Assembly: GCA_018434075.1 (NCBI GenBank)
Contig: JAHDQA010000105.1
Span: forward strand, 1-53,244
From: Tissierellaceae bacterium
Lineage (GTDB): Bacteria > Bacillota > Clostridia > Tissierellales > Tissierellaceae
Direction of reading: 5' to 3'
Length of the DNA: 53,244 nucleotides
Shown here: one piece after another, positions 8,885 through 19,296 of the stretch
Position numbering within the stretch: the stretch's first letter is position 1
How the letters are laid out: the number at the start of each line of letters is the position of its first letter
Made by a program: the position numbers and the translations under genes
Notes under the pieces: generated by a model
Told to the model about the DNA's origin: nothing
Seen by the model: only the letters and a program-made list of their open reading frames with translations
Databases searched by the model: none

Positions 8885-9241
8885 TTAAAATTTTGACAAA
8901 GATTGAGATACTCTATCTACGTCAAATGGTTTTACTATGAAATCAATTGCCCCAGATTGGATCGCCTCCATAACCATTGATTGCTGTCCCATAGCTGAAC
9001 ACATAATAACTTTTGCATTAGGATCGATTTTCTTGATCTCTTTTAATGCTGTAATTCCATCCATTTCAGGCATTGTTATATCCATAGTTACTAAATCAGG
9101 TTTCTCAGCTTTGTATTTTTCTACTGCTTCTAAACCATTTTGTGCCTCTGCAACAACTTCAAACCCATTTTTCTCTAAAATATCTTTTAATTTCATTCTC
9201 ATAAATATTGCATCATCAACAACTAAAACTCGTTTTGCCAT
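8885..9241 (-). CDS. cheY: Chemotaxis response regulator CheY
   Basis: CheY carries the phosphoryl signal from CheA to the FliM/FliY switch. The 118-residue protein is a stand-alone receiver with the acidic pocket D9/D10 (VLVVDDA), phosphorylation site D54 (VTMDITMP), the switch hydroxyl S82 (MCSAMG) and K104 (FIVKPF). There is no output domain. It is encoded between cheA and cheW. Confidence 0.96.
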   Translation of the reverse strand: MAKRVLVVDDAIFMRMKLKDILEKNGFEVVAEAQNGLEAVEKYKAEKPDLVTMDITMPEMDGITALKEIKKIDPNAKVIMCSAMGQQSMVMEAIQSGAIDFIVKPFDVDRVSQSLSKF

Positions 9242-9282
9242 TTATTTATCTTCCTTCCTAAAATATAATAAATTTCTTTTGA

Positions 9283-11232
9283 CTATCTCATGCAAATGCT
9301 GCCCACATCCAATATCAATGTTATGTCACCATTTCCAAGAATGGTTGCCCCAAGGTACTCTTTCATTTTCCCAAGTATGCCATTTAGCTTTTTAATTACT
9401 ATTTCTTGTTGCCCAATTAGTTCATCAACTACTAGTCCATAATATTGATCACCTAGTAGAGTTAATATTAGGTGGTGGTTTTCTCCAACCTCAGACAGTC
9501 CAAGTTTCTGATTAACTCTTACTACCGGCACTGCTCTCTCTCTGTACATGTACAATTCGCTGAGTTTAGATTGCAATATATCTTTATCTTCTATTTTTAT
9601 TACTTTTTCTATTATTCCCAATGGTATAGCGAACGTTTCTCCACCTATTTTTACTAATAGAGCTTGTATTATTGACAGAGTAAGTGGCAGCTTGATGATA
9701 AATGATGTGCCTTTGTTAATTTCACTGATTACCTCAATAGTCCCTCCCAATGAGCTTATTTTTTGTTTTACTACATCCATTCCCACACCTCTTCCAGACA
9801 CGTCTGTAATTTCTTTAGCTGTGGAAAATCCTTGATCAAAAATAAGTTGTAGTAAGTCGTCTTCAGATAAATTTTCAGTGCTTATTCCTCTTTTTTCTGC
9901 CGTTTCTTTTATTGCCTCTATGTTTATGCCAGCTCCGTCATCAGACACAACAATTATTACTCGATTCCCTTCTTGATAAGCGTTTAATTTTATTATTCCT
10001 TCTTCAGGCTTGTTTAGCTTAATTCTTTTATCTACGGACTCTATTCCATGATCAGCTGCATTTCTGATAAGGTGAATAAGTGGTTCGCTTAGCTCCGAAA
10101 CAACTGTCCTGTCTAGTTCTGTTTCTTCTCCTTCTATGACTAAACTTATTTTTTTATTCAATTCTTTTGACAAATCTCTTACCATTCTAGGAAATCTATT
10201 GAATACAACGCTAACCGGTTGCATCCTTATCTTTAAAACAAGGTCTTGTAACTCGGATGTTATCCTTGCAACCTGCCCTAACGGCTCATCAATTTCATTT
10301 ATATCCGCTCTTTTGCTTACATCTTCAAGCCTAGTTCTATATATTACAAGTTCAGAAACAAGATTCATGAAACTATCTAATTTTTGAATATCTACTCTTA
10401 TTGATTGGTTTAAATTGCTATTATTTGAAAGTTTTGTATCTGATTTTTTGTTTTCTTTCTTGGTTTCAGATTTTAGATTTGTTTCAGTTGAATAATTCGG
10501 CTGTATTTCCAAAATATTTACATTTTCAATTTCTGAAACATTTTCAATTTTTTCTTTTACATCAGCAATGGTTTCTTTAGTCAATAAAATTAATCTAAAT
10601 GTTTTTTCATACTCTCCATTTTCAAGATTTTGTGCATCCGGATAAGTATATATAACATCTCCAATTTTTTCTAAATTGTTGATCACGAGATATGCTCTTG
10701 GGCCCTTCAAAAGGCATCCATCATCTATTGTAACATCTATTACATAAGCATTGTATCCTCTTTCATAAGCACTCTTTATTACATTTTCATCTGTTTCAGA
10801 TAATACAAATTCTTTTAGTTCATCAACTTTTTCAGTTTTTTTATTTTGATCGTTTTTATTTATCAATTGCTCTAATTCTTCCAGTAAATCTTTGACATAA
10901 GTGTCATCTTTATTGTTTCTTAAGTCCTCTACAATTTCTGTAAGTTTATCTAGGCATCTAAATATTAAGTTGATTATATTGTCTTCTTTAAAGTTCTCTC
11001 CACTTTTTAATAAGCCCAATAGGCTTTCCATTCTATGGGTTAAATCAGTCATTGATTTGTATCCCATAGTAGCAGCCATGCCTTTTAAAGTGTGTGCTGC
11101 TCTAAACATCTCCTCCAAAGAAGATATGTCATTAATGTTTTGTTCTATCCTGAGCATATTATCATTCAATAACTGTAAGTACTCTTCTGTTTCTTCAAAA
11201 AATAATTCTTTGTATTTGCTGTTGTCATCCAC
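9283..11232 (-). CDS. cheA: Chemotaxis histidine kinase CheA
   Basis: CheA autophosphorylates under receptor/CheW control and feeds CheY and CheB. The 649 residues show an HPt domain with phospho-His47 (AAHTLKGMAATMG) and a CheY-binding P2-like region (about 150-235). A dimerisation domain follows (from about 275), then an HATPase domain with HLIRNAADHGIES, DDGAGI and GRGVGMDVV, and a C-terminal CheW-like regulatory domain (about 505-649). The start is a GTG after GAGGTG. It lies between cheR and cheY in the single chemotaxis operon. Confidence 0.97.
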   Translation of the reverse strand: MDDNSKYKELFFEETEEYLQLLNDNMLRIEQNINDISSLEEMFRAAHTLKGMAATMGYKSMTDLTHRMESLLGLLKSGENFKEDNIINLIFRCLDKLTEIVEDLRNNKDDTYVKDLLEELEQLINKNDQNKKTEKVDELKEFVLSETDENVIKSAYERGYNAYVIDVTIDDGCLLKGPRAYLVINNLEKIGDVIYTYPDAQNLENGEYEKTFRLILLTKETIADVKEKIENVSEIENVNILEIQPNYSTETNLKSETKKENKKSDTKLSNNSNLNQSIRVDIQKLDSFMNLVSELVIYRTRLEDVSKRADINEIDEPLGQVARITSELQDLVLKIRMQPVSVVFNRFPRMVRDLSKELNKKISLVIEGEETELDRTVVSELSEPLIHLIRNAADHGIESVDKRIKLNKPEEGIIKLNAYQEGNRVIIVVSDDGAGINIEAIKETAEKRGISTENLSEDDLLQLIFDQGFSTAKEITDVSGRGVGMDVVKQKISSLGGTIEVISEINKGTSFIIKLPLTLSIIQALLVKIGGETFAIPLGIIEKVIKIEDKDILQSKLSELYMYRERAVPVVRVNQKLGLSEVGENHHLILTLLGDQYYGLVVDELIGQQEIVIKKLNGILGKMKEYLGATILGNGDITLILDVGSICMR

Positions 11233-11251
11233 TTAACCATTCACCTCTATA

Positions 11252-12025
11252 TCACATTTTTTCATAAATACATGTGGCAACCTTTTTAAGACCAAATTCT
11301 TTTGGATTGTATATCCCTTCAGTAGCTCCTATGAAAAGTAGGCCCCCGCTAACTAACGATTCACTAAATTTTTTATATACTTCATCTTTTACATCTGGTT
11401 TAAAATAAATCGTAACATTCCTACATATAACGAGATGGCAATCTTTCTCATACTTATCTAGTAGCAAATCGTGCCTTTTAAAATTTACTTTTTTGCGCAA
11501 ACTTTCTGATACTCTAAAATGGTCTATATCTTTTATAAAATACTTGCTTATTAAATAATCATCTAAGCCTTTTAATTCTGTCTCTTTGTATTTGCCGTCT
11601 CTTGCTTTTGACAATACTTCTTTATCAATGTCTGTCGCAATTATTTCTGCTCTATTGAGCAAATTATTTCTATCCAACATAATACATACGCTGTAAGGCT
11701 CAGCTCCATTTGAACATGCTGCGCTCCAAATCTTAAGCTTGTTGAATTTCTTGCTTGTATTATTTACTATTATTTCTTCTAATTGCTCAAACATGTCTTT
11801 GTTTCTAAAAAATTCTGTTACATTAATTGTAACTTGATCTAAAAATTCTTTTCTTATTTTATCATCTTTGCTTATTAATTTTGAATACTCAATCATGTCT
11901 TTTGCGCCTGACTTTTTCATGACAGAAAGTATTCTTCTTTGCATTTGAGCGTCTTTATAAAAGCTTAAATTCAAATTGAGTTCTTTATATACAAAGTCAT
12001 AAAAATAATCGAATTCTTTCTCCAT
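11252..12025 (-). CDS. cheR: Chemoreceptor methyltransferase CheR
   Basis: CheR transfers methyl groups from S-adenosylmethionine to receptor glutamates for adaptation. The 257-residue protein has the helical N-terminal domain and the SAM-binding domain with KIWSAACSNGAEPYSVC, IIATDIDKEVLSKA, and CRNVTIYF near the C-terminus, all typical. It has no C-terminal receptor-tethering TPR extension. It lies between cheB and cheA with 5-20 base gaps. Confidence 0.95.
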   Translation of the reverse strand: MEKEFDYFYDFVYKELNLNLSFYKDAQMQRRILSVMKKSGAKDMIEYSKLISKDDKIRKEFLDQVTINVTEFFRNKDMFEQLEEIIVNNTSKKFNKLKIWSAACSNGAEPYSVCIMLDRNNLLNRAEIIATDIDKEVLSKARDGKYKETELKGLDDYLISKYFIKDIDHFRVSESLRKKVNFKRHDLLLDKYEKDCHLVICRNVTIYFKPDVKDEVYKKFSESLVSGGLLFIGATEGIYNPKEFGLKKVATCIYEKM

Positions 12026-12029
12026 TGTT

Positions 12030-13040
12030 TCACCTCAACAATTCTATAATTCTTTGAGAAATTTCATTTAAACTTAATATCTCATCTATGACGCCTAGCT
12101 TTATTGCACTTTGGGGCATCCCGAAAATAGTGCTGCTTTCTTTATCTTGGGCAATGTTATAACCATTAAGTTCTTTTATTCTTTTCATCCCCCTTGAACC
12201 ATCTTTCCCCATTCCAGTCAATATTATCCCTAAAAGATTGTTGGTGTAAATTTCAGCAGCCGACTCAAATAGATAGTCCACAGATGGTCTTACCCCATTT
12301 ATTTTTTCTCGTTTATCTAATCTTATTCTCTTATTGTCAATTGTCATGTGATAGTCTCCTGGAGCAAGATATACGACATTTTTTTCAATCACCATATCAT
12401 CTTTCGCTTCTACAACTTTTAGTTTCGATTCCATATCCATTCTTGAAGCTAAAGATGTGGTAAATCCCGCTGGCATATGTTGAACAATAAATATAGGAAC
12501 GCCTATGTCGCTTGGCAACTCTTTTATCAAACTTACCAGCGCTTTTGGTCCTCCGGTTGAAGCTCCTATAGCAATCGCTTTTATTTGAAGCTTATTATCG
12601 CCTATAGCTCTTTTTTTAGGCTCATGTGTTTTTGAGTCATCAACATCTCTTCTTTGCAATACACTTGCAATTATTTTGCTTGCTAAATCATTCTTTAGTT
12701 CATCAAAATTGTCATTTATATTCGTTGGTTTTTCGATAAAGTCAAAAGCGCCTTTTTCCAAAGCTTCTATTGTTATTTCCGAGTTCGTATTTGAACTTAG
12801 CATTATTACTGGCAATTTGTATTTTTCTCTGATTATTTCAAGTGTTTTTATGCCATTCATTATCGGCATTTCTACATCCAAACTAACAACATCGGGTTTT
12901 AATTTTGGTATCATTTCCAAAGCATCTTTGCCATTTCTTGCAGTACCAACTATTGTGATTTCTTTTACGTCTTTTAGCATGTCAGAGATTATTTTTCTCA
13001 TAAATGCTGAATCGTCTACAATTAAAAGTCTTATCGCCAT
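12030..13040 (-). CDS. cheB: Protein-glutamate methylesterase/deamidase CheB
   Basis: CheB removes receptor methyl groups and is activated by CheA. The 336-residue protein has a receiver domain with D55 as the phosphorylation site (VVSLDVEMP), a linker, and the catalytic domain carrying the Ser (IGASTGGPKAL), His (VQHMPAGFT) and Asp (LTGMGKDGSRGM) triad. The ATG at 13040 is nine bases from AAGGTG; an upstream in-frame GTG overlaps the ribosome site and is unlikely. Confidence 0.96.
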   Translation of the reverse strand: MAIRLLIVDDSAFMRKIISDMLKDVKEITIVGTARNGKDALEMIPKLKPDVVSLDVEMPIMNGIKTLEIIREKYKLPVIMLSSNTNSEITIEALEKGAFDFIEKPTNINDNFDELKNDLASKIIASVLQRRDVDDSKTHEPKKRAIGDNKLQIKAIAIGASTGGPKALVSLIKELPSDIGVPIFIVQHMPAGFTTSLASRMDMESKLKVVEAKDDMVIEKNVVYLAPGDYHMTIDNKRIRLDKREKINGVRPSVDYLFESAAEIYTNNLLGIILTGMGKDGSRGMKRIKELNGYNIAQDKESSTIFGMPQSAIKLGVIDEILSLNEISQRIIELLR

Positions 13041-13053
13041 GTTGATCAACACC

Positions 13054-13536
13054 TTATATTATTATAATTTCGCTATTTGCGCATCTAATAGTCACTTTAA
13101 AATCCTCTAAATTCACAATCATAGTCCTTCCGGAATTGCCTCCGGTATGACTTGCAACGATTGGTATTCCAAGACTTTCAAGAGTCCTTTTTACCGCCAA
13201 TACATTTTGCTCACCTATGCCATTTTCAGCTCCATTTAAGTTGAATTCAAACATGCTAGCACCGCCTGCAATCTTTGCTACTAAATTCATATTGGAATAC
13301 CCTTTTTTCATTTCTGAAACCATTTTGGGAATAGCTAAATTAGCAAATTTCTCGATCTTTATATTGCGACTAAAACTAGAACTGTCTGGCAAAAGAATAT
13401 GGCTTAGTCCACCTACTTTGTGGATTGTATCATAAATCGCAATCCCTACACATGAGCCAAGTCCTAGCGTCATTAATATATTTGGCGATGTAGTTATCTT
13501 ATAGTCTGATATTCCAACTTTTATAGTCTCTACCAT
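13054..13536 (-). CDS. cheD: Chemoreceptor glutamine deamidase CheD
   Basis: CheD deamidates receptor glutamines and in Bacillus interacts with CheC. The 160-residue protein has the catalytic Cys29 (LGLGSCVGIAIYD) and His46 (GGLSHILLP), plus the GGASMF loop. No cheC is present, so any partner could be FliY, which carries CheC-like domains. It lies between cheW and cheB. Confidence 0.95.
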   Translation of the reverse strand: MVETIKVGISDYKITTSPNILMTLGLGSCVGIAIYDTIHKVGGLSHILLPDSSSFSRNIKIEKFANLAIPKMVSEMKKGYSNMNLVAKIAGGASMFEFNLNGAENGIGEQNVLAVKRTLESLGIPIVASHTGGNSGRTMIVNLEDFKVTIRCANSEIIII

Positions 13537-13539
13537 TGA

Positions 13540-14019
13540 TCATTCCTCATTCTCATCGTTTATTTCTGATAATTTCCCTTCTATATCTATTAAATCTTCT
13601 TCTTGTTCATAATCAAAAAGTTCTTGAATATTTAAAATAATTATTATGTCATCTTCGAGCTTAATAAAACCTTCGATATATTTTTTAGATATTTCGTATT
13701 GCTCGTAGTTTTTTTCAATTTGATTTGAGCCATATCTTTGTATACCTTCGATGTCCTCCACTAAAAACCCTAACATTCTGTCTTTCCATGTCGTAACAAT
13801 CACTTTACTCTTTGAATTGTTCGAAATGTAAATTCCATATAATTTCTTAGTCAAGTCTACAATAGGCAATATCTTTTCATCATATTTAATGACTCCAAGT
13901 ACATAGTCGTAAGTCTCTGGAATTTTTTTAGGCTCAGTAAAGTCAATTATCCTGTCTATGCTGCCAATATCAATGGCATATCTCTGATTGTTTAATCTGA
14001 AAATAATATATTGTTCCAT
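13540..14019 (-). CDS. Second CheW-type coupling protein
   Basis: This is a single CheW domain of about 159 residues: QYIIFRLNNQRYAIDIGSIDRIID, then YDYVLGVIKYDEKILPIVDL and LGFLVEDIEGI, with an acidic C-terminal tail (EEDLIDIEGKLSEINDENEE). The ATG at 14019 is five bases from GGAGG; an earlier in-frame TTG overlaps that site. It is encoded directly after the interrupted receptor gene and is distinct in sequence from the cheW at 8459-8869. Confidence 0.9.
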   Translation of the reverse strand: MEQYIIFRLNNQRYAIDIGSIDRIIDFTEPKKIPETYDYVLGVIKYDEKILPIVDLTKKLYGIYISNNSKSKVIVTTWKDRMLGFLVEDIEGIQRYGSNQIEKNYEQYEISKKYIEGFIKLEDDIIIILNIQELFDYEQEEDLIDIEGKLSEINDENEE

Positions 14020-14035
14020 GTTTTCCTCCAATACT

Positions 14036-16054
14036 CTATATTTGAAAACTAGATATCATCTGTTTTAATTGATGAGAGATATCTTTTAATTTCTCTGCAT
14101 ATTCTACAAAGCTCGCAGTAGTTGCAGTTATTTCTTCAGTAGATGCTGATACTTCTTCTGTGCTTGCGCTAATTTCTTCAGATACAGCGGAAATGTTTTG
14201 AGTGTTTTCCAAAATTTCATTTTTCCTGAACTTTAGGTCAAGTATGAGTTCTGAAATGCTGTCTACTTTATCGCCTAAAGAGTTGATGGAGTTCAAAATC
14301 TGAACAAATGCATCTTTTGTTCTATCAACGGTATCTACTTGCTCATTAACTACTTCCTTAGCTTTTGACATTGCTAAAACAGCTTCATCAGATCTATCAT
14401 TCATCGCATTAATTAAATTTCCGATATCTTTAGTTGCGTCTTGCGACTTTTCAGCAAGTTTTCTTATCTCCTCTGCGACCACAGAAAATCCTCTTCCAGC
14501 ATCTCCTGCTCTTGCAGCTTCTATTGCTGCATTTAAAGCCAATAGATTTGTTTGTTCAGCAATTTGGTTTATAGTGTCAGTTATAACATTAATTTCATTT
14601 GACTTCTGTTTAACTTCATTTATTATCTCATTTGTCAAATTTGTCGCTTCTTCAGTTTTTTTCGCTTTATCAGTAAGTTCTTCAACTCTCAATAATCCGT
14701 CATTGCTATATCTGTCAGTCTCCTTTGAAAGCTCATTTATTGTTTCAATTGACTCTGATACATCATCCAACACTTTTGAGAATTCCATAATGTTCTGAGA
14801 GTTTTTTTCAATATCTTCTGCTTGCTCTTGGCTACCTCTAGCTATTTCGTAAATAGTTTGTGAAACTTCATTTAGCGCAGCATTTGCTTCTTTAGTCATT
14901 CCAAGTATCATATCTGAAGCTTCCACAACATCATCCGAAGAATCAGACACTTTTTTAAGCGTATTTCTAATTTTAGCTAGCATGTCGTTAAAATGTATTG
15001 ATATAGCTCCAAATTCGTCTCTAGATTCAATCCTTACATCTGTGTTGAGTGCTCCTTCTGATACTCTTTCAAATGATTTTTGAAGTTGATTGACTTTCTT
15101 GCTGATATTTTTGCTCAGTATCAATGTAGCTATTACTGCGATTAAAACTGCTATTATAGCTACTATAATTGTATTTAATAACAATATAGAAGTTTTTTGT
15201 GTCAATTCAGTTTTAGGTATTAACGCCGCTAACTTCCACCCTGTTCTTTCATTAGTTCTAAATATACCATAAAAATCATCATCTGAAGCATCTTTGTAAT
15301 CAGAAATTCCATTTGAATTATTTGTCATGTCTTCCCATAATTTTAAATCTGTAATTGTTGCCTTTCCAATGGAATCTTTGTCTTTCGCAATTAAGTTAAT
15401 ACCATTTTGATCAGTTATTATTATATTTCCAGAATTTCCTATTACAAGATTTGTCAATTGATACGATAAAACGGCTAAGTCAATATCTATCCCAACAACT
15501 CCGACAATGTTGTTATCTTTTACCACTGCTTTTGCAGCTGATATTACAATTTTTCCTGTTCCTGCATCTACATAAGGATTAACCCATATCACTTTATCTT
15601 TATTGGCTTGAGCAGTTGTTTACCACTCCCTAATAGTAGGATCATAATTAGTCAACGGGACTTTAGGGTATAGAGCCATTCTTTTATCTGATGTTCCAAA
15701 ATACACAGTCAATGTATTAACGTCTAAATCTTTATAGTCCTTCAATTTTGTCATGAAATCTTCTTCTGTTATTTCTCCATTGAAGAAATTAACTACTTTA
15801 TCATCTTTGGCTAACACTTTAAGTTGTTTTTCTACATCTATTAAATAATTGTCTATGCTAAGCTCTATATACTCTAGCGTTTGGTCGCTAGAATCAATTA
15901 ATTTATCTTTGTACAAATTATATGAGTTATAGTAATTTATTCCCCCAACTAAAATTATTGAAAAGATAGTTATTAAAATCATTACGGTTGATATTTTTCT
16001 GCTTATGGACTTAATTTTACCGCTTTTGTCTTTTTTGTTTTTCTCCTTTTTCAT
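14036..16054 (-). pseudogene. Methyl-accepting chemotaxis protein interrupted by an in-frame stop
   Basis: Read as one frame, this is a complete 672-residue membrane chemoreceptor. It has a short basic N-terminus, a first membrane segment (ISTVMILITIFSIILVGG), an extracellular dCache-type sensor, a second membrane segment (about 270-295), a HAMP domain and an MCP signalling domain with the hairpin tip [23 protein letters not shown] at 15620-15622 interrupts it after residue 144, inside the sensor motif (DPTIREW then stop). Families of this type usually have Tyr after that Trp. The frame continues without shift into [24 protein letters not shown] near 15592 could only restart a protein lacking the first membrane helix. 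It could be a real nonsense mutation, a sequencing error or readthrough. Confidence 0.88.
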
Positions 16055-16084
16055 ATAAACTACCTTCCTTTATTTAAATTCAAT

Positions 16085-17800
16085 TTAAATTTTAAATTGA
16101 TTTAGCAGCTCACTCAAATCATTTGAAAGTTCCTTTTGTTCCCTTGCTTTCTTTTCTATCTCTAGCAACGATCTTGATGTTTCATCGCTTCCTAAGCTTA
16201 TCTCTTGTGCAGATGCATTAGCCTCTTCAATAACTGCTGCTACAGATTCAATGGATGAGCCGATGTCATCTACCGACATAGATATTTCAGCCGTTGCAAC
16301 AGAAAACTCTTTAGTCAGTTCTTTTACAAATTGAGCATCTTCAAAATATAAATTTCCTGTATTTTCAAGTTTATCGTAGTCGTTTGTTACATCTTCATCA
16401 ATGAATTTCAGGATTTCTCTTGCACTATTTGCTAAGCTGTCTACGGATTTGTTTACTTTTGTTATGATTTGCTTTATCTTTGATGTTGTCTCTTCAGAGT
16501 GTTCTGCAAGTTTTCTTATTTCGTCAGCTACCACAGAAAAACCTCTTCCAGCTTCGCCAGCTCTAGCCGCTTCTATTGCTGCATTTAAAGCTAAAAGGTC
16601 AGTTTGACTTGCAATTTCAGATATCACATCTGTCATTTTTTCAATATCTTCAACTACTTTTGCTTCTTCGATGGATTTCATGATTATTTTTTGCTTTTCT
16701 AGATATATTCCACGAGCATTTGTTTTTGAAAGAACAGCGGTCTCTTGCATTTGTTTAGCTCTGTTTTCTATTTCTTCTCCCTTTTCTTCGCCAACTTTAG
16801 CTTTTTGCACTAATTCCTTGGTTTTCGTTGAAATTAGTTCAGACGAAGATGCTACTTGTTCCACAGATGCGCTTGTTTCTTCCATTCCTGCTGCGATTTG
16901 GCTAACTGAGTTGTTGATATTTATTCCCTGTTCGGAGACAATTTGTATTTCATTAGACAAGCTATTGCTGGAATCAGATGTCTTTTCCACTGCCACTTCA
17001 AATTCCTTTAGCAAGTGACTTATCTTTTCTATCATCTTGCTGAAATTTCCCAATAATTTCCCTATCTCATCATTCCTGTTGTCGTACTTTTCATCTAGTT
17101 TTATGGTGAAGTCCCCTTCTGCTATTAAAGAAGTTGCAGTTTCAAGAGATTTGATAGGTTTTGTTATATTCCCAGAAATTCTATATCCTAAAAATACAGA
17201 GCAAATTATGGACAATACTAAAACAATGGCTGTAAACATCAAATCTCTGTTCGCAAATTGCGTATTATTCTCCGAAGTAATTCTTGCTTCGTTTAAGTTT
17301 AAAGTCATTAATTTAGTGTATGTATCAGTGATTTTCTTGTTGAGTTCTCCGCCTTGACCGTACATCAAAACTCTGGCTTCATTTGGCTTGTTTGCTTTTG
17401 ATAAACTTATTACTTTCTTCATCAACTCATCGTATTCGGCTTTATAACTCTTCAATGAAGTTGTCAGCTCTTTTTCTTCCTCACTATTTGCTGTAATAGA
17501 GTAATTTTCTAGAAGCTTATCAAACTGTGAATTTTTCTTTTGTATAGATGCTTCATCTATAACTGCCATCTGTCCAACGATTATCACGTCTTTTATTTCA
17601 CTTTGCATTGAAAGATAGGACTCTACAATCATCACCAATTCTCCTAGGGGAACTGTATTATTCTTATAGAGCTTGTCGTCATTTTTCTGGATTTCTAGCA
17701 TACTATAGATTGCAACCGACCCTAATATAAGAGTGAAAAAAGAAATTAGCAAAAATCCACTAGTGATTTTTTTTCTTATAGATTTGTTGAAAAATTCCAT
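16085..17800 (-). CDS. Methyl-accepting chemotaxis protein, four-helix-bundle sensor
   Basis: This is a transmembrane chemoreceptor of about 571 residues. It has an N-terminal membrane helix (about 15-35), an extracellular 4HB-type ligand domain (about 35-185), a second membrane helix ([20 protein letters not shown]), a HAMP domain with [18 protein letters not shown], and a cytoplasmic signalling hairpin with [36 protein letters not shown] (tip at about residue 400). The ATG at 17800 is preferred, because GGGGG precedes it by six bases while the ATG at 17806 abuts that ribosome site. It is first in the chemotaxis operon, behind a sigma-D promoter. The ligand is unknown. Confidence 0.93.
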   Translation of the reverse strand: MEFFNKSIRKKITSGFLLISFFTLILGSVAIYSMLEIQKNDDKLYKNNTVPLGELVMIVESYLSMQSEIKDVIIVGQMAVIDEASIQKKNSQFDKLLENYSITANSEEEKELTTSLKSYKAEYDELMKKVISLSKANKPNEARVLMYGQGGELNKKITDTYTKLMTLNLNEARITSENNTQFANRDLMFTAIVLVLSIICSVFLGYRISGNITKPIKSLETATSLIAEGDFTIKLDEKYDNRNDEIGKLLGNFSKMIEKISHLLKEFEVAVEKTSDSSNSLSNEIQIVSEQGININNSVSQIAAGMEETSASVEQVASSSELISTKTKELVQKAKVGEEKGEEIENRAKQMQETAVLSKTNARGIYLEKQKIIMKSIEEAKVVEDIEKMTDVISEIASQTDLLALNAAIEAARAGEAGRGFSVVADEIRKLAEHSEETTSKIKQIITKVNKSVDSLANSAREILKFIDEDVTNDYDKLENTGNLYFEDAQFVKELTKEFSVATAEISMSVDDIGSSIESVAAVIEEANASAQEISLGSDETSRSLLEIEKKAREQKELSNDLSELLNQFKI

Positions 17801-17840
17801 ATACATCCCCCTTAAGATAACAATATTTGCTTAAAATAAA

Positions 17841-17865
17841 TATCGGTGATAATAATCTTTTTTTA
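17841..17865 (-). promoter_or_regulatory. Sigma-D (FliA) promoter of the chemotaxis operon
   Basis: The minus strand reads TAAA, 15 bases, then CCGATATT, an exact match to the Gram-positive sigma-D consensus. It lies about 40 bases upstream of the first mcp. No terminator is seen between here and the end of fliY at 6337. Confidence 0.88.
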
Positions 17866-17952
17866 ACCTTTACTCAGAAAATAATTCGTCAATATTACTA
17901 AAAGAGAAGAGTTATGGTAAAATATCATTATAATTTATAGAAGGGTGTTAAT

Positions 17953-18729
17953 ATGAAATCTCATGATGAAAATTTTGTAATAAATCTAGCAATAAATGTA
18001 GGAAAGATTATGCTTGAAAGTGGAGCTGAAATATATAGAGTTGAAGAGACAATAGAAAGAATGATCACTTCAAAATTAGACTCAAAAGTCGATGTTTTTG
18101 TACTTCCAACAGGTATCATTGTGAGTGTCAAATCCAGTACAAACTCAACAACTAGATTGGAAAGGATACATTCATCTCAACTTAATTTAGAGGCTATATC
18201 ACGAGCGAATTCATTTTCGAGAATATATACTCAAAATGATTTAAGCGATGAAGATCTTGAAATACTCCTGACAAGCTTAACTGACATACCCCAGTTTTCG
18301 AAGAGAACTACTTTTATATTTACAGGAATAGCTGGGGGGCTTTTTACAGGTCTGACAGGCGGTAGTATATTGGAAACTTTAGTCGCATTTGTAGCTTCTA
18401 TATCAGTGGGTTACCTTTTGACTAAACTTGCTAGGTTCAAGCCAAATTTCTTTATAAAAAATATCATTGGCGGATTTTTAATTGCTGGCATTGGTGTGTT
18501 GTCTTATTTTATATTTGAAAAATTCGGATTTTATCTAGATTACAATCGGATAATTATTGGCCCTTTAATGACATTAGTGCCCGGAGTGGCTCTTACTAAC
18601 GGAATTAGGGACTTGATTTCTGGGGAACTCATAGCTGGTGGGGCAAAAATTATAGAGGCAATTTTTATTGCAATTGCTCTAGCATTTGGTGTCGGTATAG
18701 CATTGCAAATCTCATTTGCGTTTATTTAG
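17953..18729 (+). CDS. YjjP-like exporter subunit (ThrE N-terminal domain)
   Basis: The 258-residue protein carries the DUF1212/ThrE N-terminal domain. A cytoplasmic amphipathic start (GKIMLESGAEIYRVEETIERM, a family signature) is followed by about five membrane helices from residue 115 on, with PLMTLVPGVALTNGIRDLISGE near the end. In ThrE (threonine/serine exporter) this domain is fused to a second membrane domain; here, as in the E. coli YjjP/YjjB succinate export pair, it is split, with the partner 10 bases downstream. The substrate here is not known: Ser/Thr or dicarboxylate are both possible. Confidence 0.87.
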   Translation: MKSHDENFVINLAINVGKIMLESGAEIYRVEETIERMITSKLDSKVDVFVLPTGIIVSVKSSTNSTTRLERIHSSQLNLEAISRANSFSRIYTQNDLSDEDLEILLTSLTDIPQFSKRTTFIFTGIAGGLFTGLTGGSILETLVAFVASISVGYLLTKLARFKPNFFIKNIIGGFLIAGIGVLSYFIFEKFGFYLDYNRIIIGPLMTLVPGVALTNGIRDLISGELIAGGAKIIEAIFIAIALAFGVGIALQISFAFI

Positions 18730-18738
18730 GAGGTTATC

Positions 18739-19182
18739 ATGAATTTTATAACTCAAGTAGTGCTTTCTTTTTTTAGCATCTTTGGTTTTGCAATAATATT
18801 TAATATACCTAGAAGGTCTATTTTCTTTGCAAGCTTAAATGGCATGGTTGGGTGGGTCATATTCTACTATGTTCAAAATGCAAGCACGAACTTTATACTT
18901 CCACCACTTATAGGATCATTGTTCGTAGGTCTAGTGGGTGAAATATTAGCAATATATCATAAGCAACCTGCGACATTATTTATTATCCCTGGAATAATTC
19001 CTTTTGTTCCTGGATACGGCATCTACTACACTATGTTTCATATATTAAATAACGATTTATCAAATGCTCTTAGCACTGGTGTGGAATCAATTTTTGTAGC
19101 TATTGCCATAGCGTGTGGTGTTGTGGTGGCAACATCTCTAACCCGCTTTTTAAGACCTTATTTAGAAAATATGCTCAGTTAG
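18739..19182 (+). CDS. YjjB-like exporter subunit (ThrE C-terminal domain)
   Basis: This 147-residue integral membrane protein has four to five helices, matching the DUF3815/ThrE_2 half. Motifs include IFNIPRRSIFFASLNGMVGW and the proline-rich IIPGIIPFVPGYGIYYTMF. A strong AGGAGG ribosome site follows the upstream gene closely, so the two are almost certainly co-translated as subunits of one exporter. No terminator is visible after it. Confidence 0.87.
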   Translation: MNFITQVVLSFFSIFGFAIIFNIPRRSIFFASLNGMVGWVIFYYVQNASTNFILPPLIGSLFVGLVGEILAIYHKQPATLFIIPGIIPFVPGYGIYYTMFHILNNDLSNALSTGVESIFVAIAIACGVVVATSLTRFLRPYLENMLS

Positions 19183-19228
19183 AAGTTGAATTTATTTGTT
19201 AAAATAGGTCAAATAATTTATTATATAA

Positions 19229-19256
19229 TTACAAAAATTTTTTTATGTGTTATAAT
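19229..19256 (+). promoter_or_regulatory. Sigma-A-type promoter of ald
   Basis: TTACAA, a 16-base spacer and a perfect TATAAT with a TG two bases upstream lie about 40 bases before the ald start. A second TATAAT-like box near 19270 could also serve. Confidence 0.6.
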
Positions 19257-19296
19257 TAAAGCAAACGTTATTATAATATTAAAGGAGGCTTTATAG

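Noticed and set aside
16080..16100. AT-only inverted repeat between the two receptor genes as a terminator
   Set aside because: The stem has almost no G-C pairs and no T-run, so it would not terminate; the genes are probably co-transcribed.
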